Below are positions 38,302-48,430 of a DNA stretch of 64,000 bases, piece after piece. Numbering within the stretch: position 1 is the stretch's first letter; every line of letters starts with the position of its first letter. The stretch is taken from positions 5,473,048 to 5,537,047 of the forward strand of contig OY829656.1 of NCBI GenBank assembly GCA_963691815.1, read 5' to 3'. The notes under the pieces were generated by a model that made no database searches, was not told the DNA's origin, and saw only the letters and a program-made list of their open reading frames with translations. The translations under genes and the position numbers were made by a program. This DNA comes from Echiichthys vipera (taxonomy: Eukaryota; Chordata; Actinopteri; Perciformes; Trachinidae).

Positions 38302-38767
38302 CACTGAGAAGACCAACCCGGCACCCAAATGCCACCCAAAAAATTTGGATGTCGTCATTTGAGGTGACAGATCCAGTGGTGATCCTGGGAGACTCCAATC
38401 TCTCTAGAGTCCCTGGGTATGCTCATCCGTCAGTTCAGGTGGAAAGCTTCCCGGGAGCTCAAATCCACCACCTCAAGGGAGTTATCGCCAAACTGGATGT
38501 TAACATTTCCACTCAGAAGGTGGTACTGTCTGGTCACTGAGAAGACCAACCCGGCACCCAAATGCCACCCAAAAAATTTGGATGTCGTCATTTGAGGTGA
38601 CAGATCCAGTGGTGATCCTGGGAGACTCCAATCTCTCTAGAGTCCCTGGGTATGCTCATCCGTCAGTTCAGGTGGAAAGCTTCCCGGGAGCTCAAATCCA
38701 CCACCTCAAGGGAGTTATCGCCAAACTGGATGTTAACATTTCCACTCAGAAGGTGGTACTGTCTGTG
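38302..38767 (+). repeat. Exact 233-bp tandem duplication inside the Penelope-like element
   Basis: 38302-38534 and 38535-38767 are the same unit, offset 233 bp. By eye the first 231 bases are identical. It covers the start of the SGNH domain. The junction puts a TGA (38538-38540) into the first copy's frame, while the second copy reads on. Identity inside an otherwise decayed element implies a recent event or an assembly duplication. Confidence 0.95.
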
Positions 38768-39000
38768 GGCCTCAACAACTGCCTGCGAGAGAATTTGTTG
38801 GATACCATTACAAAACAGTTCTAACAGTTGGTGGCTCTGGCTCAGAGGACATTCCCAAACGCACAAATATATGTACAATGTTCAGACCAACTCAGGCCCA
38901 AACAACAAAAACTAGCACAGCAGACAAACACCTTTCTGCAAAAACATTTCATTACATTAGAAATGGTGGAAGATAACTGCGATCCGGTGCATTGAACAGC
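38340..39000 (+). pseudogene. SGNH/GDSL hydrolase-like domain of the Penelope-like element
   Basis: The nucleophile block is VVILGDSNLSRVPGY (GDSN). It continues SFPGAQIHHLKGVI and VVLSVGLNNCL, which corresponds to the block with a catalytic-region Asn. A final DPVH motif lies near 38980, where SGNH enzymes carry the Asp-His pair. Stops occur at 38822 and after DPVH. Esterase-type domains are known in ORF1 of some LINEs (CR1/L2). Here the domain is immediately upstream of a Penelope-type RT, on the same strand. Its role is unknown; in LINE ORF1 it may aid lipid or RNP interactions. Confidence 0.7.
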
Positions 39001-39099
39001 CAAAACAGCTATTGAGATATTTAAAAACGGGATGAAACAGTTAAACTAAAAGCTGGGGGAAGGAAAGTTTCCAGCCCCACCTCATCTAATATTTTTAAC

Positions 39100-39516
39100 T
39101 TGTCTGAAACATTTGTATTGGACCAAGCAGAACGGGAGGTGTTGGAGAGGGGCCTCTCTTTTGTCCCAACACCGCTACGACTGGATAAAGATGCGCTCAA
39201 ACGAGATTTGTATGATTATCACAGGCGCCTCACATTGTTGTTTAACTTTGAATTTTCTATGGAGTCCACCCCTCAGCCCTTTATTGAACATTCTAGATGG
39301 GAACCTGAATGGGATCTGGTCCCACTACCATTGCAACAACTTGAGAATAGGCGAAAACTAAAAAGGAGTTATGGCCCTAACAAAGACGTAAACAATTTGA
39401 CGGGAGAACAGAGGACAGTCTTGAATAATCTGACCAAAAAACACGATGTAGTTGTGAAACCGGCAGATAAGGGGTCCCAAATTGTCATTATGGACAGAAC
39501 ACAATATCTCATATAA
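39100..39516 (+). pseudogene. Penelope-like reverse transcriptase, N-terminal part (before the LINE insertion)
   Basis: Reads FVLDQAEREVLERGLSFVPT, SYGPNKDVNNLTGEQ and VVVKPADKGSQIVIMDRTQY, the last being the characteristic entry to the Penelope RT fingers. The frame ends artificially at the LINE insertion; the target site copy at 41936-41961 marks where the original sequence resumes. Confidence 0.82.
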
Positions 39517-41935
39517 ATATTGGGGCCCTACGTTGTCAAGATGTCATAAACAACAGTGCTATACCTAGCGTGCATTTGGCTCATGATCGTGAGTTTATGC
39601 CTCGTAAAATGGACTTTTTTCTGGACCAGCAACTCGATTCGCCGCCTACCCCGGCAGGCTCGTTTATCTGCGGGAGCAGCTGCTGGGGCTGAACCGCGCT
39701 CACCTGGAGCCATCGCAGGTATCCCTCCTCACAAACCAGATACCTCCGGAACTAATCCGTGGAAACAAGTTGAGGCAAATACGGAGGAAAAGAGGGTCTA
39801 GAGGAGGGATTCGTAACAGACTGCGTAGAAGAGGCAGCTGACTACCTCTACCTGCCATAACCCTGTCAAACGTTAGATCGCTCCGAAACAAGTCTGACGA
39901 GCTGTCCATACTCGTGAGCTTGGATTCGGACTATCGGCAGACAAGTCTGTTCTGCTTTACAGAAACATGGCTATCAGAAGATGTGGATTTTAAACTGGAT
40001 GGTTTTAATGTCATACGCTTTGACAGGGATATACAGAGAACACAGAAGTTGATTGGGGGCGGGCTCTGTATAGCTGTCAATAACAACTGGGCAACCAACT
40101 TCACTGTCAGAGAGACTCAGAGCTGCAAGCATTATGAACTAATGACTGTGTCCTTTAGACCACACTATTTACCTCGATAATTCTCCCAGATAACTGTGAT
40201 TTTAGTATATGTACCTGGACCTGATTTTACAATGGCTGCTGAACACATAGCAGACAGCTACAACAGAGCTGACTGCTATGTGTTCAGTCAAACTGGTGAT
40301 CAACCAGTTTTCCTACTGGGGGATTTTAACAAATTTACATCAACACACATCTACCCAACCTGGAGCCTTATGTTACAGTCCCCACTAGAATGCACAATAT
40401 ACTAGACTTATGTGATGGTAACATTCAAAATGCATACATTTCAAAAGCCCGTCCTCCTATTGGTCGCTCTGACCACAATGTTATTTTATTGCCGCCAAAT
40501 TACAGGTCACAGCTTAAAAGGGGAGTACCAGTTAAAAAAAACTATTCATTTTCAAAATGAGGAGACCTCTGAAACATTGAGGGGATGCCTTGAATTGACA
40601 GATTGGGACTTGTTTTTTAACAATTGTGGGAATGATTTCAATTCATTGACTGATGTAATCACCTCTTACATTTTATTCTGTGAGGACACTGTCACTCCTA
40701 CTAAACAAATAACAATACATCCAAACAATAAACCATGGGTCATCAAGGACATGAAAATGTGTTTGGTTTAGGAAAAAAAAGCCTTTTCTTGGACGGTGAC
40801 ACTCACAGGGTGAGGGAACTAGAGAAGGAGTTTAGAAGGAAGGATGACCAAAATAAATTACAAGGACAAGGTTGAAGCCAAACTCACCTCTGGTAATGCA
40901 AGGGAGGCATGGCAGGGGTTAAACATCATGATGGGAAGAGCCCCCAAACCTGCAGGGATCAACTGCTCAGACCCCATCTCTTTTTTAAATCCAGCAAACT
41001 GGTTTGAAATACTGGTCTCCCCCAAGGCTGTGTTTTATCCCCCGTTCTCTTCTCTGTCTACACCAACAACATCTCGTGCAGTGGAGAAGGAATGACTCTT
41101 TTAAAGTATGCAGACGACATGGCCTTAGTAGCCCATTTGACGGACACAAGAGCACTTTCTGACTACCATCAGATAGTGAAACCTTGGCCATAACTTTTCA
41201 GGAAATATCTCTTGAAATCAACATTGAGAAAACAAAGGAGCTGTGCTGTCGGAGCAGGGGAACACTGAGCTCACAGCAAATGTTTCAACCACTCAGCATC
41301 AACGGTTAGCCAGTTGAACAGGTTGAGGTTTTTAAATACCTTGGTACAGAGCTGGACACATTACTGTCCTTCTCAAATCGTGCTGACTCTGAGTACAAGA
41401 AGGCCCAACAGTGCCTCCACCTGCTGAGGACGCTCAGAGCTTTTAATGTCAGCAAGGACATTTTAACTGTGGTTTACTGTTCACTCATTGAATCCGTACT
41501 TACTTTCAATACCTCAGCCTGGTACAACACCCTCACTATCAAGCACAAAACTTGCACGTATAGTTAATCAGGCCGGCAAAATAATTGGCTCTCCACTGAC
41601 TCCCCTACCACGACTGTACACCCGGTCAGTACTCAGGAAAGCCAATACAATCACACAGGACCCCACCCACCCCCTCCCCCAATCCTTTGACATCTATAAA
41701 AAATCTTTCATCCCCACTGCCATCACCATACTGAACAGTCACAAATAGGCAACATATCTCACTCCACTCAGTCACCCCTTTGCACTATTTGCATCTTTTG
41801 GCATTAATGTATTGTCATTGTTTGGGACTGTCTGTTTTGTATGTATTTATTTATTTTGTGTAAATTGAACCTGCCCTGTCAAAGACGAATTTCTGTCACT
41901 TGTGAAAGAAAATAAAGTTTTTCTTATCTTATCTT
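39513..41935 (+). mobile_element. APE-type LINE (CR1/L2/Jockey group), internally deleted, with 26-bp target duplication
   Basis: Flanked by identical 26-bp segments at 39487-39512 and 41936-41961 that are continuous in the interrupted Penelope ORF. Inside is an apurinic-endonuclease-like domain (ITLSNVRSLRNKSDEL near 39850, LFCFTETWLSED at ~39950, GGGLCIAVNNNWATN, LLGDFN at ~40315). A remnant RT with a YADD box lies at 41107-41118, followed by VFKYLGTELD and LRTLRAFNVSKD. RT motifs between about 40960 and 41000 are missing, implying an internal deletion. The 3' tail is CTTATCTTATCTTATT. Multiple stops make it non-functional. Confidence 0.88.
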
Positions 41936-41961
41936 ATTATGGACAGAACACAATATCTCAT

Positions 41962-43330
41962 TGAGGCTAACAGGCAGCTGCATAACGCAGCTCATTATAA
42001 ACAACTTTCTCACTCCCTACAGTCGGAGACTCACGTTCTGGTCCGGGGGGTTGTAGAGGACTTGTATAGGAAGAAATACATCTCTTCAAAACAAAGATTT
42101 TATTTGTTTGGTCAAGATCCTCCCTGTCCAAGAAAATTCTATCTGCTCCCAAAAGATCCATAAAGAGCCGAGCACTTGGACGGTTCCACACAAAATTCCC
42201 CCGGGCCGTCCGATTGTCTCCAATTGTGGGAGTGAATCCTGTAGAGGCGCTGAGTATGCGGACAGTTTTTTGAACCCCTTGTCCCAGAGACATGAGAGTT
42301 ACAGCAAAGATACATATGAATTTGTTAACAAAATTCGTACCACTACAATCCCGACCGGAGCAATGCTCTTTAAGGTGGATATTGATGCTCTCTACACAAA
42401 TATAAATACGAAACTCGGCCTTGAAGCAGTAAGACACATGTTTGAGCGATATCCATGCGCGGAGACCGGATGACGCCGTTCTCCAACTCCTTGAACTAGG
42501 TCTTACACGGAATGATTTTATCTTTGACTCTAAATTTAATCTTAGGCTCACGGTACAGCCATGGGAAAGAAGTGTGCCCCAGTATACGGCAATATTTATA
42601 TGGCTGACTGGGAACGGACCCTCCTCCCCAAGTGTTTCAAAAATCCGTTATTATATGTGAGATACCTGGACGATATATTTGGGGTCTGGACACACTCCGA
42701 GTCGGATTTTAAAGATTAAATTAATACGTTGAAAAGCCATCATGACTCCATAAAAGTCAAATACAATCTACAAGGTTCTCACATTGAGTTTTTGGACACC
42801 GAAGTCTTTATTATCAAAGAAGACGTAACAAAGTGGACACTGGGGATGAGAGTGTTTTTTAAATCTACAGACACACACACCGTACTATACAAAACCAGCT
42901 TCCACCCGCAACACACTTTTAAGGGGATTGTAAAATCTCAGCTTATAAGGTTTCGTAGGATTAGTTCCAGTCGTGATGATGTAGAAAAAGCAACAAAAGC
43001 ACTCTTTGGTGCCCTCAGGAAAAAAAGCCACAGCCGTACTTTTTGGAGGTCAATTAAGATGGATGTTGAGAGGGGTTTCGAGGGGGGAGAATGGAGTACC
43101 AGAGTAGAACAGAATAAAAACTTAGTTCCTCTGGTGACCCATTTCTCCTCCACCTCACTCCATCTGAACTCTTGTTCCAAAAGAACCTTCTCGAGGCTAC
43201 AAGGTGTTACAGAATCACTGTCGGATTTAAAAATAATTTCCGCCTTTAAAAGAAATAAAAACTTAAAGGATCTATTGGTCCACACTTCCCTCCAATCAAA
43301 CACACCACAGCATGTCAAGTGACACTTTAG
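41962..43330 (+). pseudogene. Penelope-like reverse transcriptase, remainder
   Basis: Resumes with EANRQLHNAAHYKQL, then RKFYLLPKDP, IPPGRPIVSNCGS, FKVDIDALYTNINTKLGLEA, and a YLDDIFGVW active-site box (about 42660-42690) in a shifted frame. It continues SHIEFLDTEVFI, FHPQHTFKGIVKSQLIRFRR and FKRNKNLKDLLVH. Frameshifts occur near 42160, 42450 and 42690. A small deletion relative to the fragment at 44220 explains one of these (ATATCCATGC versus ATATCCAGATGC). Confidence 0.82.
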
Positions 43331-43388
43331 GGCAATTACATTTGCTTCAAATAAACACACAACATCGGGGGCCCCTGTCTGGCACAGG

Positions 43389-43691
43389 GTGCAGCTGGAG
43401 TCCACAAATGTGATTTATTTGATTGACTGTATAATATGTGAGAAAATGTATGTCGGACAAACACAAAATAAGCTGCTGGACCGACTTAAACAACATCTCT
43501 ACCATACTAACAAAACAACTAAAGTGTCAGTGCTTTATGACCATTTCCAAACACATGGGGTTGATAATCTCAGAATTGCGGGCCTGGAGAGTCAGCCTTA
43601 CTGGTCTGCAGCCCAGAGAATAGGAGCCGAGAGGCTTTGGATCGAAAAATTAAAAACTGGGGTACCTATGGGCCTCAATGAGATCCTGTAA
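43389..43691 (+). pseudogene. GIY-YIG endonuclease domain of the Penelope-like element
   Basis: The GIY-YIG nuclease core is NVIYLIDCIICEKMYVGQT, with a Cys-x2-Cys pair typical of Penelope elements. It is followed by LLDRLKQH (catalytic Arg), then GAERLWIEKLKTG (catalytic Glu) and GLNEIL. The domain itself is open and its catalytic residues appear intact, unlike the upstream RT. It nicks target DNA to prime reverse transcription in active relatives. Confidence 0.85.
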
Positions 43692-43730
43692 ACTGGAGCA
43701 GGCAGACCAAAGACATAATAATAATGTTGT

Positions 43731-44027
43731 GAATGGTTAAAGCAAAAGAGCCCAGTGTACCAGCTATGGTATTCTGGGCTACGTACGGGGAACACTGTAA
43801 GCTGTAGAGGATGCGGAGTTACGTAGAAAAACTACAGGCTGTTTGTGGGCTGGTGGTAAAGGGAGGGGCACCAGACTACCAACGGTGTTGTTCTGGCGCC
43901 CAACAGCCCAGATAAATGTGTATAGGAATGGTTTTTTCACTGATTTTGTTGTCTGAGTTTTGGAAAAAAAGAAAACCCCATGTGCCCGTGCAAGTAAGAG
44001 GGTCGCTGGACTTCCTCTCTTTAACTC
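43731..44027. other. Probable 3' flank of the Penelope-like element
   Basis: Non-coding sequence between the GIY-YIG stop and the telomere-like repeat. It is likely the element's 3' UTR, but the end is not marked by a recognisable repeat. Confidence 0.4.
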
Positions 44028-44222
44028 TTCTAACCAACCCCCTAACCCTTACCCTAACCCTACCCCCTAATCCTGACCCTAACCCTACCCCCTAACCTGA
44101 CCCTAACCCTACCCCCTAATCCTGACCCTAACCCTACCCCCTAATCCTGACCCTAACCCTACCCCCTAACCTGACCCTAACCCTACCCCCTAACCTGACC
44201 CTAACCCTACCCCCTGACCCCA
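44028..44222. repeat. Telomere-like minisatellite (CCCTAACCCTACCCC, 24-25 bp units)
   Basis: About seven 24-25-bp units, each containing CCCTAACCCTACCCCCTAA with a CCTGA or TCCTGA spacer. The CCCTAA hexamer equals the vertebrate telomeric repeat on the C-rich strand, but the array is degenerate and internal. It runs directly into a second Penelope fragment. Confidence 0.9.
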
Positions 44223-44413
44223 CTACGATCCCGACCGGAGCAATGCTCTTTACGGTGGATATTGATGCTCTCTACACAAATATAAATACGAAACTAGGCC
44301 TTGAAGCAGTTAGACACACGTTTGAGAGATATCCAGATGCGCGGAGACCGGATGAGGCCGTTCTCCAACTCCTTGAACTAGGTCTTACGCGGAATGATTT
44401 TATCTTTGACTCT
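44220..44413 (+). pseudogene. Second Penelope RT fragment (FKVDIDALYTNI region)
   Basis: Closely matches 42338-42532 (ACTACGATCCCGACCGGAGC; TFERYPDARRPDEAVLQLLE). It is one reading frame over the match, retaining two bases that the main copy lost. It starts abruptly at the end of the telomere-like array and ends at TTTGACTCTAGG. It is either an independent truncated insertion or a duplication product. Confidence 0.85.
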
Positions 44414-44486
44414 AGGTATCTAATATAACACTACGCGCAGGGAAGTAACGTTTACAGCCTGTTCTTTGACGTTTTATCTCTCACAA

Positions 44487-44604
44487 ATTGTTCTCCGACT
44501 TATCTTGGTGAGGTCGGGGTTTGTTGAGCTCCCCTGAGTTCGCCCATTGTTCTCCGACTTATCTTGGTGAGGTCGGGGTTGGTTGAGTTACCGCCGAGTT
44601 CGCG
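44487..44604. repeat. 59-bp tandem duplication upstream of sdhaf4
   Basis: 44487-44545 and 44546-44604 share ATTGTTCTCCGACTTATCTT and GGTGAGGTCGGGGTT, then diverge slightly. Confidence 0.88.
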
Positions 44605-45019
44605 AGTTGGAGGATCCACTTTGACAAGTATTCCAGTGCACTTTTCTGAGTTGGAGGTCCGACAGTTCTGACGGCACTGGAAGGCAGCTTTCATATCACT
44701 TTTTAAAATGCAAGAACACGCAGGGTTTTCAGACACATGAAGCTACATTTACTGAAGTAGCTAATGAAAGTGAAGCTGGAAGTATAGAGACATCACACAC
44801 AACCATAGACAACACCGTTCATTACACAGTCTGCCGGAGACTGTTATATCTAGAGCTTTGTCTCTCCCTACTGGGGCGAACAAACATTGCGCTGGTCCGT
44901 CGCCATTTTCCGTCGCATGGTGATGACGCAAACTGCGTAAACGAAGCGCGACGCAAACAAGACGGTGATTGTGTAAGTGTCCGAGCTCACAAGCAGCAGG
45001 TAGTCGTCGCGTCGCAGAC

Positions 45020-45104
45020 ATGTCTCTCCTGCGGTTCATGTCCCCGTTCAGAGCGGCAGCGGCCGGCAGACTGCGGGCTCCGTGTGTGGACCGTGTCTCT
45101 GCAG
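45020..45104 (+). CDS. sdhaf4: sdhaf4 exon 1
   Basis: Encodes the mitochondrial presequence, residues 1-28 plus one base. Donor CTGCAG|GTGAGT is near-consensus. Confidence 0.93.
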
Positions 45105-46542
45105 GTGAGTGTGTGCTTTCTACCAGACAACAGTACAGAGAGGGGACTCCACTCGGGCTCCAGGGAGACACACGGCTTTGACAAACCTGCGGCTGTACTG
45201 TTTTGTCTGTTATGTATGTCCTACAGCGTGATGCTGCGAGACTTCATGGCTAAACTTGCCTCCAGAGCTGGAGGTCTCTGCTCAGTGACCGGGTTTATAC
45301 ACGTCCATTCTCCTTGTGTGTCTTGTTCAGGGGGCTCCCGTGCAGCCAGCGGAGCGGTGAAGGACAAGCAGCCGCTGAAGAAAGCTAAAACCCCGCAGGG
45401 TCGGCTCGACAGCCCCGAGGAGGAGAGCAAGGCTGCGCTGCAAAGTGAGTCTCACGCAGGGGGCCTCCCCCTCTTTGATCCAGGGCTGGAACTAACGATT
45501 CTCTTCATTGTCCAGTCATCTTTCGATTAATTGATTAGTTGTCCACAACCCAAAGATATTCAGTTAACTGTAAAGAGGACTCATGCAATCGGAAAATATT
45601 AGCCTTTAAAGAGCTAGAATGGTCGGATTTCGATTCACAATTAAACACTTAATAAGGTTGAATATGTAGAATCTTTATTAAAAGCTGTATTGAAAAAATA
45701 ATGGTGCCCACAGGGGCGTTTTGAGAGATACAGAATAAAATAATGGCTTTTCCATTAAAAAATATATTTAGTCTGAATTAATATTTAAAACTTTTGACGG
45801 GTTTGACAATGACTTTCTGTCATTGGGAGGGATCCAAGGTCACAGTCATTTAGTGTTGGTTTGCTGCTTTGCTGCTTATGTGCAGAGATTTCTCCAGATT
45901 CTCTGAATCTTTTGATGATATTTTGGACTGTAGATGATGAAATCCGTCAATTCTTTGCAATTGTACGTTAAGAAACGTCATTCTTAAACTGTTGTTCTTA
46001 GACTGTTGACTATTTGTTGTTCACAAAGTAGTGAACCTCGCCCCATCCTTGCTCGTGAACGACTGAGCCTTTCAGGGATGCTCCTTTTCTACCCAATCAT
46101 GACGCTCACCTGTTTCCAATGAACCTGTTCACCTGTGGAAAGATCCAAACGGGTGTTTTTGGAGCATTCCTCAACTTTTATTTTCACAGTCTTTTGTAGC
46201 TTTTGTCCCAGCTACTTTAGAACATGTTGCAGGCAGTTTTCACTCATAATCAATCAATATTCACTCATTCAAAATGAGTGAATATTTGCAAAAAACAATA
46301 GTTTATCATTTTAAACATTAAATATCTTGTCTTTGTAGCGTTTTGTATATAAAAAAAATATATACTGCATGCAAAAAAAAATTATGTTTTTTTCTTTTTC
46401 TTTAAAACTGAACCCTTCCCTTGTTCCTCCAGAGTTCCCTGATGATGTGAACCCTTTAACCAAGGAGAAGGGTGGACCTCGGGGTCCAGAGCCCACCCGC
46501 TACGGGGACTGGGAGAGAAAGGGCCGCTGTGTCGACTTCTAG
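45020..46542 (+). CDS. sdhaf4: Succinate dehydrogenase assembly factor 4, mitochondrial (three exons, complete)
   Basis: Mitochondrial matrix chaperone that binds flavinated SDHA and promotes its assembly with SDHB into complex II. Exons are 45020-45104, 45331-45444 and 46433-46542, totalling 102 aa; human SDHAF4 is about 108 aa. The N-terminus MSLLRFMSPFRAAAAGRLRA is Arg/Ala-rich and lacks acidic residues, as for a presequence. The middle LKKAKTPQGRLDSPEEE and the C-terminal block FPDDVNPLTKEKGGPRGPEP, TRYGDWERKGRCVDF (residues 68-102) match the family nearly residue for residue. Both introns are phase 1 with GT-AG ends. The start at 45020 is the first ATG after an in-frame non-ATG stretch. 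A GATGACGCAA ATF/CRE-like site lies at about 44922. Confidence 0.96.
45331..45444 (+). CDS. sdhaf4: sdhaf4 exon 2
   Basis: Acceptor CTTGTTCAG|GGGGCTC, donor CTGCAAA|GTGAGT. Encodes a Lys-rich linker (GAVKDKQPLKKAKTPQGRLD) and an acidic EEES stretch. Confidence 0.93.
45640..45840 (+). repeat. Dispersed repeat C in sdhaf4 intron 2
   Basis: Shares GTAGAATCTTTATTAAAAGCT and neighbouring strings, in inverted orientation, with 53285-53420. It also shares TTTAGTCTGAA...GACAATGACTTTCTGTC with 51084-51140. The class is unknown. Confidence 0.6.
45841..46240. repeat. Probable teleost interspersed repeat in sdhaf4 intron 2
   Basis: Strings such as GAACGACTGAGCCTTTCAGG, GGGATGCTCCTTTTCTACCC and CACCTGTGGAAAGATCCAAA recall a widely dispersed fish repeat whose class I cannot name. 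Only one copy is present in this window. Confidence 0.5.
46433..46542 (+). CDS. sdhaf4: sdhaf4 exon 3 (conserved C-terminus)
   Basis: Acceptor TTGTTCCTCCAG|AGTTCCC. Encodes the diagnostic C-terminal block ending GRCVDF and the TAG stop at 46540-46542. Confidence 0.95.
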
Positions 46543-47257
46543 TTCAGAACTCTTAAATCTCATGTGTCACACCTGTATTGTGTACATACTGCACATTTGA
46601 AACCGTACATTCAAAAGTGTGAGTTTTAGATCAGAAGGTGAGATTAACTGTGTTCCTGACTGACTGTATCAATACTCAAAGGGAACAAGAAGGACTTTCA
46701 CCAAGTGTATCCACCACTGTTAATGTATTGCATTCTGTTAAAGGGGTCATGCTAACCAAAAAGAAACGTCATGAAAAAAAAGACTTCAATATCCAGGACA
46801 TGTTTTGCACATTGTTGGTGTGTTGTTGCAGGATGGAGTGAGGCTGCCGCTGCACCATCACTGTTGTGTATGTGTGAATGTTAAGTGATCAGTTCAAGAA
46901 AGAAGCTGATTTTATGTACAAATCCTGTATGGCAGTCAATTTATTTCACACATGTATATGAATCTCTATGAAGGGTTAATCCATCTATCAAAAAATACAT
47001 TAGCATCTATCTTTTTTTCCCACCTAATAATTGCGTTCGAACATGGGATGATGAATCTCGCATGAATGCAGTTGCAAAGGTGCAATGTGTAAGATATGGT
47101 CATGTTTTCACATACAAAAACAAATCAACATTATCTACACAGTGTAAGACAGAACAGTTAGGGCGTTTAGCAACGACGTCTGTGTATTGTGTTGCTCAGC
47201 CAGTTATCTCCACCAGTATTGAGCTAGACTCTCGGGTGAGTCTCTTAAAGTGTAGTT
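46543..47257. other. sdhaf4 3' UTR and downstream; no canonical AATAAA seen
   Basis: AT-rich, no protein content. The transcript end cannot be placed. Confidence 0.45.
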
Positions 47258-47637
47258 TCGTCCCAAAATCATCCCATGGTCTTTTTAGGCACTTTCATAC
47301 ATCAAATAAGCCATTAAGTTTTTTTTTTTCGTGTATGAACTATTAACGGAGAAATTCGGGAGAGTTGCAAACAGCCGGATGTAGCTAACACTGATTAGCT
47401 CGGGGCAGTACGGTGAAGGCATTAAAATGTCTTTTTTAACCACTAATACTACATCTGCAGTAGCACCTACACATGAGCAGTATTAGTGGTTAAAAAAGAC
47501 GTTTTAATGCCTTCACCGTACCGCCCCGAGCTAACCACTGTTAGCCACGTCCGTCTGTTAGCGACAGGGATATTTACGTTAATAGTTTAAGAACTTATTT
47601 GATGTGTGTCGAAAAAGACCATAGGATGATTTTAAAC
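47258..47637. mobile_element. Foldback element, copy 2 (arms about 180 bp)
   Basis: The left arm (AAAATCATCCCATGGTCTTT, ACTATTAACGGAG, TAGCTCGGGGCAGTACGGTG, AAGGCATTAAAATGTCTTTT, CCACTAATACT) is repeated in reverse complement on the right (AGTATTAGTGGTTAAAAAAG through ACCATAGGATGATTTT), leaving a loop of about 20 bp. Related to 23609-24036. Confidence 0.88.
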
Positions 47638-47697
47638 CCAGAATCTCTTACATTTGGACATTGCAGTTGTGTTGCATGTCTAACTACAATATGGAGA

Positions 47698-47821
47698 ACA
47701 TCCATTCATCAATCTTCAACCGCTTGTCCCTAACGGGGGTCGTGGGGGGCTGGAGCCGATCCCAGCTCACATTGGGCGTGAGGCGGGTCCACCCTGGACA
47801 GGACGCCAGTCTATCACAGGC
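47698..47821 (-). mobile_element. 3' fragment of the ATGG-tailed repeat (minus strand)
   Basis: Reverse-complement strings (CCTGTGATAGACTGGCGTCC, TGTCCAGGGTGGACCCGCC, GGATCGGCTCCAGCCCCCC, ATTGATGAATGGATG) correspond to the 3' end of the element at 25871-26193. Confidence 0.8.
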
Positions 47822-47839
47822 TTATATGTTATGGCAGTC

Positions 47840-48430
47840 AATACAGCTGAGGTTATAGATTATAATAGCAGCAGGAAGTGTCACACAGGACCATGGCAGC
47901 AGGCACCACCACGATCAGCAGAGACCCGCGAGACGACAAAGCACAAACAACTCCGGGCAAGAAGTTGAATCAGTAACATGCATTGATTAGACATGAATGA
48001 TACAGACAGAGAGGAGAGAAGCTCAGAGGATCAGGAAAAGTATTATCCCCTGGCAGACTAGGCCTATAGCAGCAAAATTAAGCAGAACAAACTCATCGTA
48101 AAAATAACAACATAGCTGAGGACTAGGAAGCCCTAACTATAAGCTTTATCAAAAAGGAAAGTTTTAAGTTTACCCTTAAATATGGGGACAGTGTCTGCCT
48201 CCTGAACATCACTTGGGAGTCGGTTCCACAGGAGAGGAGCTTGGTAGCTGAAGTCTCTGCCTCCCATTCTACTTTTGGAGACTCTAGGAACCACAAGTAG
48301 CCCTGCATTCTCCGAGCGCAGCGATCTAGTCGGGTAATACGGTACTATGAACTCTTTAAGATACGACGGAGCCTGACCAATAAGAGCTTTGTAGGTAAGG
48401 AGAAGGATTTAAATCATATTCTGCCAGTGC
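47840..48430. repeat. Probable dispersed fish repeat, class unknown
   Basis: Contains CCCCTGGCAGACTAGGCCTA, GCTTTATCAAAAAGGAAAGT and AACTCTTTAAGATACGACG, strings I recall from a repeat found many times in percomorph genomes. There are no recognisable ends or coding region here. Confidence 0.45.

Larger units (their letters stand above)
37140..43730 (+). mobile_element. Penelope-like element with SGNH domain and GIY-YIG endonuclease (inactivated, interrupted)
   Basis: Decayed ORF pieces in the same direction: an N-terminal region (from about 37170; LKKVYFKLLQVVHNSEII), a Pro/Ser-rich spacer (37740-38040), an SGNH-hydrolase-like domain (about 38340-39000), a Penelope-type reverse transcriptase (39100-39516, resuming at 41962), and a GIY-YIG nuclease (43389-43691). 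Penelope RT hallmarks are VVKPADKGSQIVIMDR and KVDIDALYTNI. A LINE (39513-41935) interrupts the RT. Multiple frameshifts and a 233-bp internal tandem duplication add to the damage. The outer boundaries are approximate. Confidence 0.8.

Noticed and set aside
44028..44222. True chromosome end
   Set aside because: The repeat is degenerate, short and followed by 20 kb of ordinary sequence including genes.
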